Assembly: GCA_907165275.2 (NCBI GenBank)
Contig: OU015670.1
Span: forward strand, 2,135,501-2,199,500
Length of the DNA: 64,000 nt
From: Zygaena filipendulae
Taxonomy: Eukaryota; Arthropoda; Insecta; Lepidoptera; Zygaenidae
Reading direction: 5' to 3'
A model generated the notes under the pieces. It saw only the letters and a program-made list of their open reading frames with translations, made no database searches and was not told where the DNA came from. Made by a program: the position numbers and the translations under genes. Positions 22,446 through 35,400 of this stretch are shown one piece after another (within the stretch, counting starts at the first letter, position 1; each line of letters opens with the position of its first letter).

Positions 22446-23852
22446 ATGTTACGACGCTGTTCAAAACACTTACAGACCATATACCGGAGGCAGGGACAAA
22501 GCCTTCGGTTTAGGTCAACGGAGGTGCCCAAGATCTGCAGAGTCCTACCTCGTGCAGTGAACTTGAAAGTCGCCAGACTTCAAGTTGCCGCACACAACCA
22601 AGTCGCGTCCATCCATTTTTCTAGTCCGCTCTATGAGGAACAAGATGTTATGACTCCAGCATTCCCTGACTCCGTTTCCGAAGGTGACGTAAAGTTCGAC
22701 AAAAAAGTCGGCGACTCGGTAGCGGCTGATGAGGTGGTGTTAGAGATCGAAACCGACAAGACCGCCATCCCCGTCATGTCTCCCGGCCACGGTGTCATCA
22801 AGGAGTTCTACGTGAAAGACGGAGACACTGTAAAAGCTGGACAAAAGTTGTTCAGGCTGGATATAACTGGCGAAGCGCCGAAGAAGGAAGCCGCTGCTCC
22901 AGCACCTGAGACTCCTAAGGCTGCTCCACCACCACCGCCACCCCCAGCTGCAGCGGTGCCCCCTCCGCCCCCACCACCAGCAGCATCTGCCCCTCCCCCA
23001 CAAGCGCCTCCATCACCCTCTAAGCCTACCCCACCGCCTCCCGCCGCCCCAGTCTCCTCCATACCCGTAGCGGCCATCCGCCACGCGCAAGCGATCGAAA
23101 CGGCAACCGTCAAAGTCCCACCGCAGGACTACAGCAAAGAAATGGCGGGCACGCGAACGGAGCAGCGCGTCAAAATGAACAGGATGCGCCAGCGCATCGC
23201 GCAGCGGCTGAAGGACGCTCAGAACACGAACGCGATGCTGACCACGTTCAACGAGATCGACATGTCGCACATCATGGCCTTCCGCAAGAAGTATCTGGAC
23301 GCGTTCACCAAGAAGCACGGGGTGAAGCTCGGCCTGATGTCGCCGTTCGTCAAAGCGGCGGCGAACGCGTTGATGGACCAGCCGGTCGTGAACGCTGTGA
23401 TAGACGCCAACGACATCATATACCGTGACTACGTCGATATCTCTGTAGCGGTCGCCACGCCGAAGGGGTTGGTGGTGCCCGTGATCAGAAACGTTCAGAG
23501 CATGACATACGCCGATATCGAACTGACAGTCGCCGGGCTGGCGGAGAAGGCTAGGCTGGGCAAGTTGACTATAGAGGAGATGGACGGGGGCACGTTCACT
23601 ATCAGCAACGGCGGTGTGTTCGGGTCGCTGCTCGGAACTCCTATCATCAATCCGCCCCAGTCGGCCATCTTGGGCATGCACGGTATATTCGAGCGGCCGA
23701 TCGCTCTGAACGGCCAGGTGGTCATCAGACCGATGATGTACATCGCCCTGACTTACGACCACAGATTGATCGACGGCCGCGAAGCAGTGCTCTTCTTGAA
23801 AAAGATCAAGGAGGGCGTAGAAGAACCTGCGACGATCATCGCTGGATTGTAA
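22446..23852 (+). CDS. DLST: Dihydrolipoyllysine succinyltransferase, E2 of 2-oxoglutarate dehydrogenase
   Basis: Mitochondrial core enzyme of the TCA-cycle 2-oxoglutarate dehydrogenase complex; transfers succinyl from lipoamide to CoA. A single uninterrupted 468-codon frame. Residues 1 to about 60 are Arg-rich and basic, as in a mitochondrial presequence. A lipoyl domain covers roughly 66-140, with the lipoylated lysine at K105 in EIETDKTA. A Pro/Ala linker follows at 145-205 with no E3-binding domain, as usual for animal DLST. The catalytic acyltransferase domain runs from about 235 to the end, with [40 protein letters not shown] and the active-site motif H439-RLID-G444. Ends in AGL at TAA. 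Complete and apparently functional. It is intronless from ATG to stop, unlike its neighbours; a functional retrocopy is possible, but no poly-A tract follows. PDH E2 is excluded by the single lipoyl domain. Confidence 0.97.
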   Translation: MLRRCSKHLQTIYRRQGQSLRFRSTEVPKICRVLPRAVNLKVARLQVAAHNQVASIHFSSPLYEEQDVMTPAFPDSVSEGDVKFDKKVGDSVAADEVVLEIETDKTAIPVMSPGHGVIKEFYVKDGDTVKAGQKLFRLDITGEAPKKEAAAPAPETPKAAPPPPPPPAAAVPPPPPPPAASAPPPQAPPSPSKPTPPPPAAPVSSIPVAAIRHAQAIETATVKVPPQDYSKEMAGTRTEQRVKMNRMRQRIAQRLKDAQNTNAMLTTFNEIDMSHIMAFRKKYLDAFTKKHGVKLGLMSPFVKAAANALMDQPVVNAVIDANDIIYRDYVDISVAVATPKGLVVPVIRNVQSMTYADIELTVAGLAEKARLGKLTIEEMDGGTFTISNGGVFGSLLGTPIINPPQSAILGMHGIFERPIALNGQVVIRPMMYIALTYDHRLIDGREAVLFLKKIKEGVEEPATIIAGL

Positions 23853-24207
23853 AGTAGATTGTAATCAAACGACCCATTCCGCCGGCCGCATTTCCATTTC
23901 AAATTTCAGTTGCCCTCTTCCTTTATTTATTTTATAAAGTCCAAGTATCTACAAAATTCTATTTTGCAGAATTTTCTTAGAAGCAATCTAGCATAGGCCC
24001 CTGAAGTGCTTTTAACCTCTGACGCTGGTCGGAATGGTAGTTTTTGCGATTGTTACAAAATCTTGTATAAAAACTAATATATACCTACTTCAATGTCTAC
24101 GCGGTTTTTTGAGATATTTTTTTGTTTTTTTATTTATTGTACTGTACTTGTAAGTACCTACGCATATTCGTATTGTATTATTTATCGTGTTCTAAGTGAA
24201 ACTTAAT

Positions 24208-24213
24208 AATAAA
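24208..24213 (+). promoter_or_regulatory. Polyadenylation signal of DLST (AATAAA)
   Basis: AATAAA about 355 bp after the DLST stop, followed within 30 bp by a TG/T-rich stretch. It is the best-placed candidate found by eye. Confidence 0.5.
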
Positions 24214-24880
24214 TCAGTACATTTCCTTCTATGAATATACCTAATAATGCTGTTTTATTGTTATATACTTTTTATTATCTGCAATCAATAGTGAACGGAA
24301 AGTTATTTATTTATCAATTTATGTTGTAGGAAACGAAAAACAAAAAAACTAATAGGTAAATCTTCTTTATACGTTTTTTGATACTTCATTTAAGTATTAT
24401 ATTCAATAGATGAGAAAATGTTTACTAAAGTATTAATTTTATTTTAAATTCGCTATAATTTCCAGTTTCTCTGTTCAATTAGGTACCTCTTAAGGTTGAT
24501 GTTAAAATTATTTAAAATAAAACCTGTAGGTAGTTAAGTTTCCATTGTTGTCTAATAATATTTTTTATGTTCACCATTAACTAAGTTTTTCATCACGTAA
24601 AACTAATATTTTTTTTTTAATAAAAACAAATTATTAAAAATGGACTTATACAGTTTTTCTTTGGTGCCTTAAGTTTTTTTAAATTGGCAGCATACTGCTA
24701 TACAGCTTGTATTGTCACTCTATAATTAAAAAACCTTTTTTAGGTATTTCACTTGCCAGGATGATTATTATTATTGATTTGCATCAGCCGTAAAGGTATA
24801 AAATAATAATTACATCTACTATCTTTAAACGAGCAATTCTTGTATATATCTATATAATTATTAATTATATATTAATCTGA
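24214..24880. other. AT-rich intergenic sequence
   Basis: Long runs of A and T with no recognisable repeat family or gene. Confidence 0.4.
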
Positions 24881-24883
24881 ATC

Positions 24884-25225
24884 TCGGAAACGGTTCCAAC
24901 GATTTTCATGAAATTTAGTATGCAGGGGGTTTTGGGGACGATTAATCGATCTAGCTAGGTTTCATTTTTAGAAAACGTCGTTTTATCCGTATTTTCAGGT
25001 AATGAAAAATGAGTGTTTGTTTTTCTATTTAACAACAGATGGCGCTATACAAAACGAGCGTGAATAGAATAGAATACACTTTATTGTACACCAAAATAAT
25101 TTTACAGTGTGTTTACAGAAACTTATAACTAAGGGCATACAAAAGGCGGTCTTATCGCTTTACTAGCGATCTCTTCCAGACAACCTGACCTGACCGTGAC
25201 CCAGATATGTATATAATTTCATGGA
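24884..25225 (+). mobile_element. Dispersed repeat (AATCTGAATCTCGGAAAC family) with nested LINE 3' end
   Basis: From AATCTGAATCTCGGAAACGG to GTGACCCAGATAT, matching 54312-54525 almost base for base up to ACAACAGATGGCG. In this copy a foreign block (25059-25195) lies between the ACGAGC and GTGACCCAGATAT blocks that are close together in the other copy. The foreign block has ACTTTATTGTACACCAAAA and AAGGCGGTCTTATCGCT, a reverse-oriented LINE 3' end as commonly seen in moths. Confidence 0.6.
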
Positions 25226-25877
25226 CCACCTAGGTCCCAGACGTGATCCGGGTTGGTTGGGTTCTTCCCACATATTTATATCGATAGGTACCTACTAGAA
25301 TCTATAAAATATAGGGTAAGTAGGTACTTATACTTATTTTTAAGAAACCCTTAAAGATTCAGGAGCAGTGCAATTTTGTGTATTCCGTAAGCAGAAATGA
25401 ATTTCTCGAAGGACAGAACATGGAAGCTATAACTAGTAGGTAGGATCTACGTCCCAACCGAGACGTCATTAGGGAGTGTTTGAAATCATGCGTTGCCATA
25501 GTAACAGCTTGCATGTACCATAACGTCAACACGCTAAAACGAAGCGAAAACGCAGTGATTTTAATATTTATTCTCTTTCTCACTCAAGATTTTGTTAACA
25601 AAAGTTCCTATTGAAATATTGATAAAATAAATAAACTATCTAATTATATTCTATTTATATTGGTTTTGCTGACATAGATTGCGTAGAGGGATGACCTAGT
25701 TATAATAATGTCAAGGTACGTTAATTTAGATCTATACAATTTAGTTTAGTGATTTACTATCTACTATATCTACCTGTAGTCGCTCTTCGACGCGTTTAAA
25801 ACCTCGTTACTTCAGAGATCCCTTGGGAACTCCTATGAGGCTATGAATTAACGTAGCTATGAACGGAAACAAATAGG

Positions 25878-26232
25878 TATACAACGTGTTAATGAATTAA
25901 CTGAAAACAAGAAAGTAGTTTGCTCAGAATCAACTAGCGAATCGATCGCACTATGTTTTAATATAGGTTATATTTTTTCATTTTTACTAGCCCATGTTTA
26001 AATTATTTATAATACAATACTTAGCGCATATGCGGCCCGCAGCAAAAAAAAACAAACCGGTAGGCGCGAGCGTAGCGCATGGAATTTCGTAGATAGGTCA
26101 CCTCCAAACTAATGTTGAATAACTTTTAAAGTATACATTTTTTCGACATAAAATATATTTTAATCATATTATTGTATATTTTTTTAAATGGGGTGTATCA
26201 GGTTTTCAGTTAATTCATTAACACGTTGTATA
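25878..26232. mobile_element. MITE with perfect 31-bp terminal inverted repeats
   Basis: Bases 25878-25908 (starting TATACAACGTGTTAATG) are the exact reverse complement of 26202-26232. The interior is 293 bp and AT-rich with no coding potential. The perfect arms suggest a fairly recent insertion or constrained ends. Confidence 0.75.
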
Positions 26233-26474
26233 TATCTACCTACAATGACCATAATTATCGAATCAAAGTGTTAGTAGTTACACTATTACAAACAGAAGCA
26301 CCAATGACTACTTACGTTATTATGTAGTACCTACCTATTTACTATAGTTAATAGTAAATTTTATATAAAAAAAATTATACCTACAATTATTTTTGTTTAG
26401 AAACGCCTTTTTATTTAGTCTTACTTAAATTTCTTTCAGACAACTAGGCGCCAGATATTTATGAAATCGTAAAT

Positions 26475-29400
26475 ATGCAACCTACGTTGAGAAAAACCAT
26501 TGAAAGCAAAAGTAAAGTGAAGGAAAAAATAAAAGAAGAAACACCAAGTTCATCGAAAAAATTACCCGATGAGAAACTTAAAAGAACTGTGTCAACTCCG
26601 AGGAATTATGTACAAAAATCTTCTACCGCTGATATATACACACATAAAAAAAAGAACGCCGTACAAAGCGGGAAAGCTCCTAAAAAAGTTGCGGGAACTT
26701 CAAACGTAACCAGCAATGTAACGCCTATGAAAGATTATCTGAGAGCTTCGCCTTCCTCCGTTAGTCAAATTAGTACTAGGAGTTCTAAACATGAGCCAAA
26801 GGCAGCACGTTCATCCAGAAGCAACGAAGCGAAGGTTCTATCTGAAACAGCCAGGGCAACTCCGAAAGTGGCGAGAAAACTGCCGTTTTCGAACATAACT
26901 GTAAACTCTCCGATCGCAAAACGAAAGTCGACCAAAAATGACGGCACTCCTAAGAAGGAGGTGGTAAATGTGAGGAATAATCAAGAAAGAGCTCATACAA
27001 AAGACCTGGATACGGTTTCGAGGCAAAGGTCCAACACGAGAACGTTGGACGAGAGTGAAATTAAAATACTGACGCCTGACGTGGTCGATAATAATGCCGA
27101 AATGTTGAATTTGAAATCTAAACTTGCCGCGAAACCCAAAGCTTTTTATGTCGAGTTGGAAAACGAGCCAAATAAGGTAAGACAGAGTTTTACCTAGCAG
27201 GAACACTCAATCCAACCTTCACGTGAGTATCGGGTAGCAGCTGCGCTGTGTCGCGCGACTACCAGGAAGCTAGGATGCAACGGTGGTATAATAATACGGC
27301 TTTACCGCCCGGAGGTGAACCGCCTTGTCGCTTATGAATGCTCGATACTAGCTGTGCTGTTACCAGACAGCCAGGATCAACAACACTATTTCTTGAATAC
27401 ACGTATTAGTTTATGAGTACCGTCTCTCTATTCCCTGATTCCAGCTACAAAAAGAGAAATCTAGTGACGACGAGGTCAGCTATGAGGATGATTTTGAAAG
27501 CTACGAATCGGATTTCGATTCTTACCACAGCGAAGAAGGGTCTAGCGACGGAGACGCCCTCGACCGGAGTGAACATAACACTGACCGAAATTGTGGTGAG
27601 GGTTCAGCGACGCGCGATGAAAATAAAGAGAAGGATGAAGAGAGCATGCTGGATTCTGGTAAGCTTTATGAATCATAGAGAAATCCTTACTAATATTATA
27701 AAGAGGAAAGATTTGATTTTTTGTTTGTTTGTTACGATTTAACTTAAAAACTAGATACGGGACCGATTTCAAAAATTCTTTCACCGTTAGAAAGCTACAT
27801 TATCCCTAAGTAACATAGGCTATATTGTAATCCGGAATTCCTTCGGGAACCCCGAAATTATCGCGGGTGAAACCGCGCGGGACAGCTAATGTATTATAAA
27901 TGCGAAAGTAACTCTTTCTGTGTCTGTCTGCCTGTTACGCTTTTATTCCTTAACGGCTCAACCGAAGGTCATGAAATTTGCATACACGTTTTCAGGGGTA
28001 CAGAAAAGGATATGGGGTACTTTTCATCCCGGAGTTCCCGTAGGAACTCCGAACAAACGGGGGTGCAACTGCATTACATTTTGCATGCTAGACGTTGTTA
28101 AAGCTACAGAAAAGCATATAGGGTACTTTATCCCGGAATTTGCATGGGATCTCCAAAATTAACTGGCGGGTGAAACTGCGCGGAACAGCTAGTTACGTGG
28201 CGAAGGGTGAAATATTGAGAGGGGGCTGTCGGAAATCTACTTTAATTTCAACTTATTAAACTACTAGGTAGCTGTTCCCCGTGGTTTCACCCGCGATAAG
28301 TTCGGAGTTCCCGTGGGAATTCCGGTATAAAAAATAATTAATTAATAATAATTAGTAATTCCCTGTACCCCTGACAACGTTCTCAATTTTGGTAGAGAGA
28401 GTTGTTGCGTCTGAAGGGAAGCCGGTGGGAATCGGCTTCTATGGTACCTTCGCCAATGCTAGTTAGGTATACATAAGTATAGATGTATCCTTTAGCGGTG
28501 CGTAATTACGTTCACGCGTCACGCCGTGAGAAGCAGAAAGCTGTTACCACCACACTTGAATTTCCATGACTCTGCGGCTGCTGCACCTATGTGGTTTTAT
28601 ACCTATACTAGCTGTCTCCCGCGATTTTATCCGCGGTAATTTCGGAATTCCTGCGGGAATTACGGGAAAAAAATACCTACTCTATGTCCTTCTTTGTACC
28701 CCTAATCAGTAGTTTACGGTGATTAGCTGCTCCCCGCATTAATTCCGGAATTCCCGTGGGAATTCCGGGACAAAAACTATCCTATCTTTTAAGTTGGGCC
28801 AAATTACAACATAGTGACCAAATTTCATCATGATCGATTCAGTAGTTTAGGAGTCCATCGCGGAAAAACAACGTGACGCGTAATTTACTAACTGTGTAAG
28901 ATACTAGCTGTGCCCCGCGGTTTCACCCGCATGAAAGGTTTTTATACAACAACTTTTTTTCCCGACATCCGATTTCAATGAAACAAAGCCTATAATTATG
29001 TAGCTCCAGGCTAAGCTTAATCACCTGTGAAAACCGCATGACAATCGGTTCAGTAGATGCGGAGATTATCGCGAACAGACAGACAGACAGACAGACAGAA
29101 AAGAATAGGCTAGTTTCCTAAATTTTTCTTTTTAGTCCGTTTTGTAGATTGTTAAAAAATATTGGACACGTATTTTTATTTTTTATGTAACCAAAAAATA
29201 ACGGAGATATATCAAGTCGAAATTTCACATGACGTCACGCCTCGCTACAGTTTGTTCGCACGTTATAGCGAGCTGTGACATCACGAGTCCCCCACCCTAA
29301 ACTTTAATGCGCTTTATCTATGCATATTTCCATTATTTTAAAAAAGCAAAAAATACGTGTCTTTTATTTTTTTATTATCTAACTGACGGACTATTTTTTG

Positions 29401-32400
29401 GGCTTGGTTACTTTTCTTTTATCACCCCTCTCAATTTTAAGTAAAAATATTCAATGTACAGAATCGCGGATTCTACTCTTTTATTATAGTATAGATAGAG
29501 AGTTCTATTTTATGAATAAGATGCATTATGGTTATTAGGATCACGGATATCTATCAAAGTTTGATGCGTTTCATAACCTTTTTTATGTGTTATTTTGCAA
29601 GGAAGTGTGCATCTTCGGTTTTTGTAACTCAATATTTTTCACCTTCTGATTTGTGCCTCATCACCTTATTTTTTATGAGAAAACCCTTGATTATATTTTA
29701 CCAAAAGACCGTCCTTCACCATTAAATTCTAGGTAGTTTCGACCTGCGCGAGTCGCAACGCTCCGCTCAGCGCTCCAAGCCAGCCCTCGAGTACATCGTC
29801 GAGGGTATCGAAGATGCGGCAGACAAGAAACCCTCGCTCACTGACGAGGGGTTCCAGGATATGTCCAGTTCCAGTGCCGTATCCAGTATGAAGACTGTGC
29901 ATGTTGAAGCGGTGGAAAGGCTAGTTTTTTTACTTACAAGTCTTTATTAATACTTGGGGTAGTTTTCGGTCTATATTTTTGTTTGAACACGTAATTCTTC
30001 ATCATCATATTAGCCGACATGACCAAGACCATCCCTAGGTGTTACTGAAAATACTGAATCTAATCTTTCAATAACTCAATTTCTGAGTATTTGTTTCAGT
30101 CTGTTTTTACATGTTAGTATATTAATAAGTATATAAGCTCCTCATTTATTATGTTTTAATTTTTCAGACCTATGTTTATAGACTTTCAAAGGTCGAATGA
30201 GAACAGGCGCAAAAGGAAAATTTTCCAAAAGATGCAACAGCGCGCCAAAGATATTCTAAGCATGATAACACTGCACGAAATGTCGTATATATTGTTCGAA
30301 ATGAAGCCAATACCATACGAGTTGTATATGGCGACATTTGGCAGATCAAATTACATACAAGTAGCCATCCAGACGTTTGACGATGGCATCACGCAAGAAG
30401 TTCAAACCGAGGAGGTGGTATACGAAAACAAATGGACGCAACATCCGGTCGAATTCACCAATCACGATATTGTTTATGACGTTGAAAGTTTAAAACAAAC
30501 AGATGATGAAAGTGAAGATTATTTAACGAAATTAACGCTTTTGTTAAATAGAAAATCAGACTTGGAATCCAATAACGATACTGAAATCGACCAAAATTAC
30601 AAATTAAATCCTTTGCGCGCTTACTTTGAGCAAAAAAATGGCGCAGGTCCAGCTAAAGTATTGCCATATGAGAAGTACAAGGCGAAACTAGAAAATAATA
30701 ATTTCGATGTGCATCGGCTGAGGAGGTTTTTGAAAAAGGTTGAAAGTAGGATAAATCAAGTGTTAAGTGTGAATACGGGAAACCTTGTGTCAAATGACTT
30801 AATAAAGTGTTCTAAGTTCCCACTAAGCAAAGGCTATGTTTCAGTCACGCCTAAAAATATTGTCAATGAAAACTTGTCTTTTTTGAAACAAATGAAAATT
30901 GTAAAAATTTTGTATTCGGATAGTAAGAGTAACTTAATAATGACGGTACATAAAAAACCTTCGCACGGAGTTGTGGCTGATAAATGCATTGTTTGTTTAT
31001 GGGACTTGAGTGTTGCCATTCGGGAGCCTGTTAGATTGTTGGTGGCTATAGACAATATCAGCGTAGCTCGTTTCAGAGGGGGCACCGATGGTACTTTTGT
31101 TGCTGCTTTGGAAGATGGGTAAGTTCCCCTTTCTTTCGAAAAATAAGCTTTTTTTACGTACACGTTGTCTAATTTAAACTTTTTATCTTTATTAGATCAA
31201 TACACCTCTGGGATTTAGCCGAGGAGCCGACATGGCACATCGATGTTGCAACCGATGAGAAAATTACCAATTTAGTAGATGTTAACTCCGATTCACTCAG
31301 TGTGACGGAAAGGGATAGAGAATGGAATTTGAAGAACAGTCAAATAGATTGTGTTCAGGTAATAAATAAATTTAAGTTTATTATTATATCAGCTGCAGTC
31401 AGCAAAATTAATTAGCAAAGTCAGTATCTATGTTAAGTCGAACTTGAGTTTTAATTTCAAGACATTTTTCACTCTGGTCAAGTGAATATAGCTTTGAAAC
31501 ATGTAAAAATAGAGTCAATGAGGCACAAGGGCCATGTCGTAACTGAACTCGAATTGTCTGTTAATTTGGTACCAATGTGCTTGTCTTTTTTCTATAGTGA
31601 CAAAAATACTATGTATAAGCCTATGCCAATCGAAATTCTAGAAAGATTCAAGAACCATCCGCACCATGGCTTATTGTCTCTTTCATACGCCTATACCAGC
31701 TAGAACACTGGAAAGGGATGGATAGAGAAAGCTCACTGCTCAGTCCATTTTACGTCTATGGCTTGTCTGTGGAACACTCTCATGAAACTGTATTGAGAGA
31801 TGCTTCAACTACTTCTACCTGCCTCTGAGTGCTTCTTCTTTGGGCCATATCTTAATGTTTTCAAACTTTAACATTTTCCAGTCAGCACCTAGATGCGCTT
31901 TCCAAGCTTGCGCTTACACGAGCAGCGCGTACGGTATGCGTCGAACTGACGACGTGGATGTCGTAGTGGGATTGGACTTCGTTGGCGACGCATGCTCAAC
32001 GGTCGAGCATGACGGCGGGAGGAAAATTATAGGACAGGTCATTGTCAATTAGGTGGTAGTACTAACAGTGAGGAGGTTGCATAGCGTTTGGTTTGAAATA
32101 AGAATATTTTCATTTAAAAAAGTGGCTTTTCTTTATTCTTTTTTATGGACTTTCGCAATGCATTTAACCAGTTTCAAATAAAATTAATTAGATCCATAGT
32201 TTTTCTATTGAAATGCTTCGTTGTACGGTTTGAATTTGCAAGTCACAGTACTATAGCTTGCTAGAACTTTCTCGGAGCTCTTTGAGGAAAGCGAAGAAAT
32301 CAGCTCGAAATGTCATATATCTTCTTGAGCACATAAAAAACCGTCACTGTGAAAATACAGCACCTCCTCTTCTTCTTCCCATTTTTTTTTCTTTTGCCCA

Positions 32401-35400
32401 TTTCCAATAATTCTTCTTGCAGATTGGCGCACTCCATCGCGCCGGAATAATAACAATATGGAGTATCGTTCAAGATAAATCTAAATCGACGTCAAAGGAC
32501 ATTGGTAAAGCTTTCAGCGCAAAGATGATGCTGGAAAGAACTCACGTGCTATCGCTGATAGAACACTTAGATATTCCCGCGAATGAAATATCTGAAAACC
32601 AATCAGTCTCAAGTTTCAATCTAAGCGCGGCCAAACGAAGGCTTTCGTCTAGAAAAAACGAAAAGAGAATCATAAAAAGAATGCTTTCCCGCCAAAAATC
32701 TACCGGCTCTTCGAATTTCGAATTTGATATTGACAGACCATCTAGTGCTGCCAGTGCTAAAAACAAAATAGAGATACCAGCTGCCGGAATTTCGCCAAAC
32801 AATTGGGAGACTGGGGTGGTGTGCGCCGATTTTAAAGTGATGAGAATAAATAGAATCGATCATTATTTAGTTGCTAAAAATTATGGTGAAGTACTCGTCT
32901 GTACGAGAAACGGTGGCGATATTAAAATACAAAAAGTCTGTATTGCAAGTGAGTATTAATAATAATAATAAAAAAATTTATTGCCATATTATGGCAAATG
33001 AATGTAAAAAAAGCAACTAGCTTTCTCGCACAACCCTTTATACATATAGTCACGACCTATACACCCACACAAACCGTGACAGTTCAGCGGTTTGGGTTTT
33101 TTCTGATCTATGTACGACTCAAACCCAATTACAGGTTTTTCCCTTTACCCTAGAAAAAGTACCAGTTTTAAGATTTTAATCAATATTCTTGAGGTTAATG
33201 CTGATTATGCTAAGCCATACTCCGTTGCCAACAGCTGACACATCATCAGTCACGTGTCTGGAGATCTCCCCGCACGGCCTGCCATACTACCTGGCGGCGA
33301 CGGACTCGGGGACCGTCAACCTTTGCTCCTTACTGGACCTGAGAGTTCTCCTGACTCTGGATTGTCGGTGAGTTGCTACGATGTGAACATTTTATGCTGA
33401 TTTCTCATAATGCGTTGCGGGTGCATTCCAGACCAGTCACAGTTAATATGAAAAAAGAGCGACAGTTGAATTAGGAATAAAAATTAGTATTTTTTGCACT
33501 GTACTATTTTTCTATAATATACATATAGTCCAAGAGACTGAAATATAGTATGATACTATAATATAGTACGGATGGTCGGGTGGCAACCCTTCATCATACC
33601 GCTACCGCTCTCGAGGCCGTTGTGTGTGTTCGTGTGCTGCGTGTTTTTGGCATTCGTATCTATAAATTCTTATCTGCTGCGTGTCCCGTGACGGTTACGT
33701 TTTTTTCTTCAGCAACGGCACCCCGGAGCCGACGGAGCGCTACCAGGCGGACGCCAAGGGCCGCTATGTCGGCAGCGTCGTGGCCCGCTCGAACGATACA
33801 GGCGCAGACACGCAGAGCAAGGTGAGACTTATATGTATGTAAGTACTTTATGAAGCGAACGAAAACACTCACTGATTCATTTATTGAAGGATCACAAAAT
33901 CCCGAAAACTATTTGACATAATATCGGCTGCCCTACAGAAAAACAAAGCAACTGTAGGTATTTTTTTTTTTCAAAATAAGTTTTTTGTATTTTTGGCACA
34001 TACTCACAACCATCAGAAAGACTTTAGTCTTTGAGAAATTTAAATTAAGAAAACCGTCAAACTATGGGAGATGTATTTTAAATACAGCAATCCCCGGTTT
34101 TTTGCTCCTCCTGTAAAATTTATTCCGCTGCAGCCTGCAACTATTTTGTTTTTCCGTAGGGCAGCCGATATTATGAAGCTGAAATTTGTCAGGTACATGT
34201 AGACTGTTTGCAAGTCTACCTTGTAATTATAACCGCGACACCCCATATAATGTGAACAACAACTGGGGCCTTCTCATGCTGCACCCCCCAATGAGGGGGC
34301 AGCAGAGGAAATTGTGCCGGGGCTGAGCCTCTTACACTGGGGAATCCTACGCTCTCCGCTGAAAAACGGACAGGGGATTGGGAGGAGTCTTACGGACTTA
34401 CTTGATTGCCTCGGCGAGAGCCGACACCACTAAGCAGTGGTATCTAGGCTTCGCCCTGTTCCTCTGAGAGGGGAATTAAGATTCGCGAGCAACGAGCTCA
34501 CGCGTTTATCTCTTCTCCTCGGGTGGTCGAGCGTGAAGGGGCGTCAGATCCCGGATATGCTCGAGGTCCGACGCATCGGCACGCTCGAACATCCGAGTGG
34601 CTAGGCGCTGGACAAAAATATCCAGAGGCTCGACACCCAGATCCCTCTGGATGATTTCGTACGAAACGGGGAGCTCCGACGATGGTACGCAGTGCCAGGT
34701 ACTGCTGCGAATGGAGAGTTTTGCGCAGCGTGGCACACGGCAAAGCGTACCACGCCGGAGCGGCGTATGTAAGTCGGGATCTAATGTACGTTTTATAGAT
34801 CTCGACTTTCACCCTCAGAGGGAGCCGGGAGGCGAGCACACCACGCAGGTGCATCCGCGCTGCTCGTGCGCTCGCGATCACGTATAATGTGAACCGATTT
34901 AACTCCCCACTACTACAGGCGCGCGGCTTGTGATGTGTGCACACGTGCGGGGTGTGCGTGTGGTGTAGGGTGAGCGTAGGGGCGCGACGAGCGGCGGGGG
35001 AGGGGACACACATTCGAGTTGATATTGTCCGACATACAGCAACAGCCTACACCGCTATCGTCTCTAGGCTGGCCTCTATTCCACCTAATTCTTTGAACTG
35101 TGTTATTTTGTCATAAGTTGTCGGGTCAATAGCAATTAGTATCAATACGTAAACACGTTGAGTTCTGCTGTTGTCTGTACAAGAGCTGTTTTCGAGGTTT
35201 CCTACGTTCATTGTATATTAGAGAACGTACCCAAACTACGTGACCTATTATATTTTTTCTTCTCTTTACCCCCCCTCCTTCCCCTCGTTGACCACGTCTA
35301 TTATGTGACCTAGACCATGACCAAGCGTGGTAATTTGAAGACCGGGCAGTCCCCCATGGGTTCCCTAAAAGTCCATTTGTATCTACAGACATTGAGCGTG

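Noticed and set aside
22740..23762. Several minus-strand frames opposite DLST, up to 249 codons
   Set aside because: GC-rich antisense shadows of a well-conserved coding sequence.
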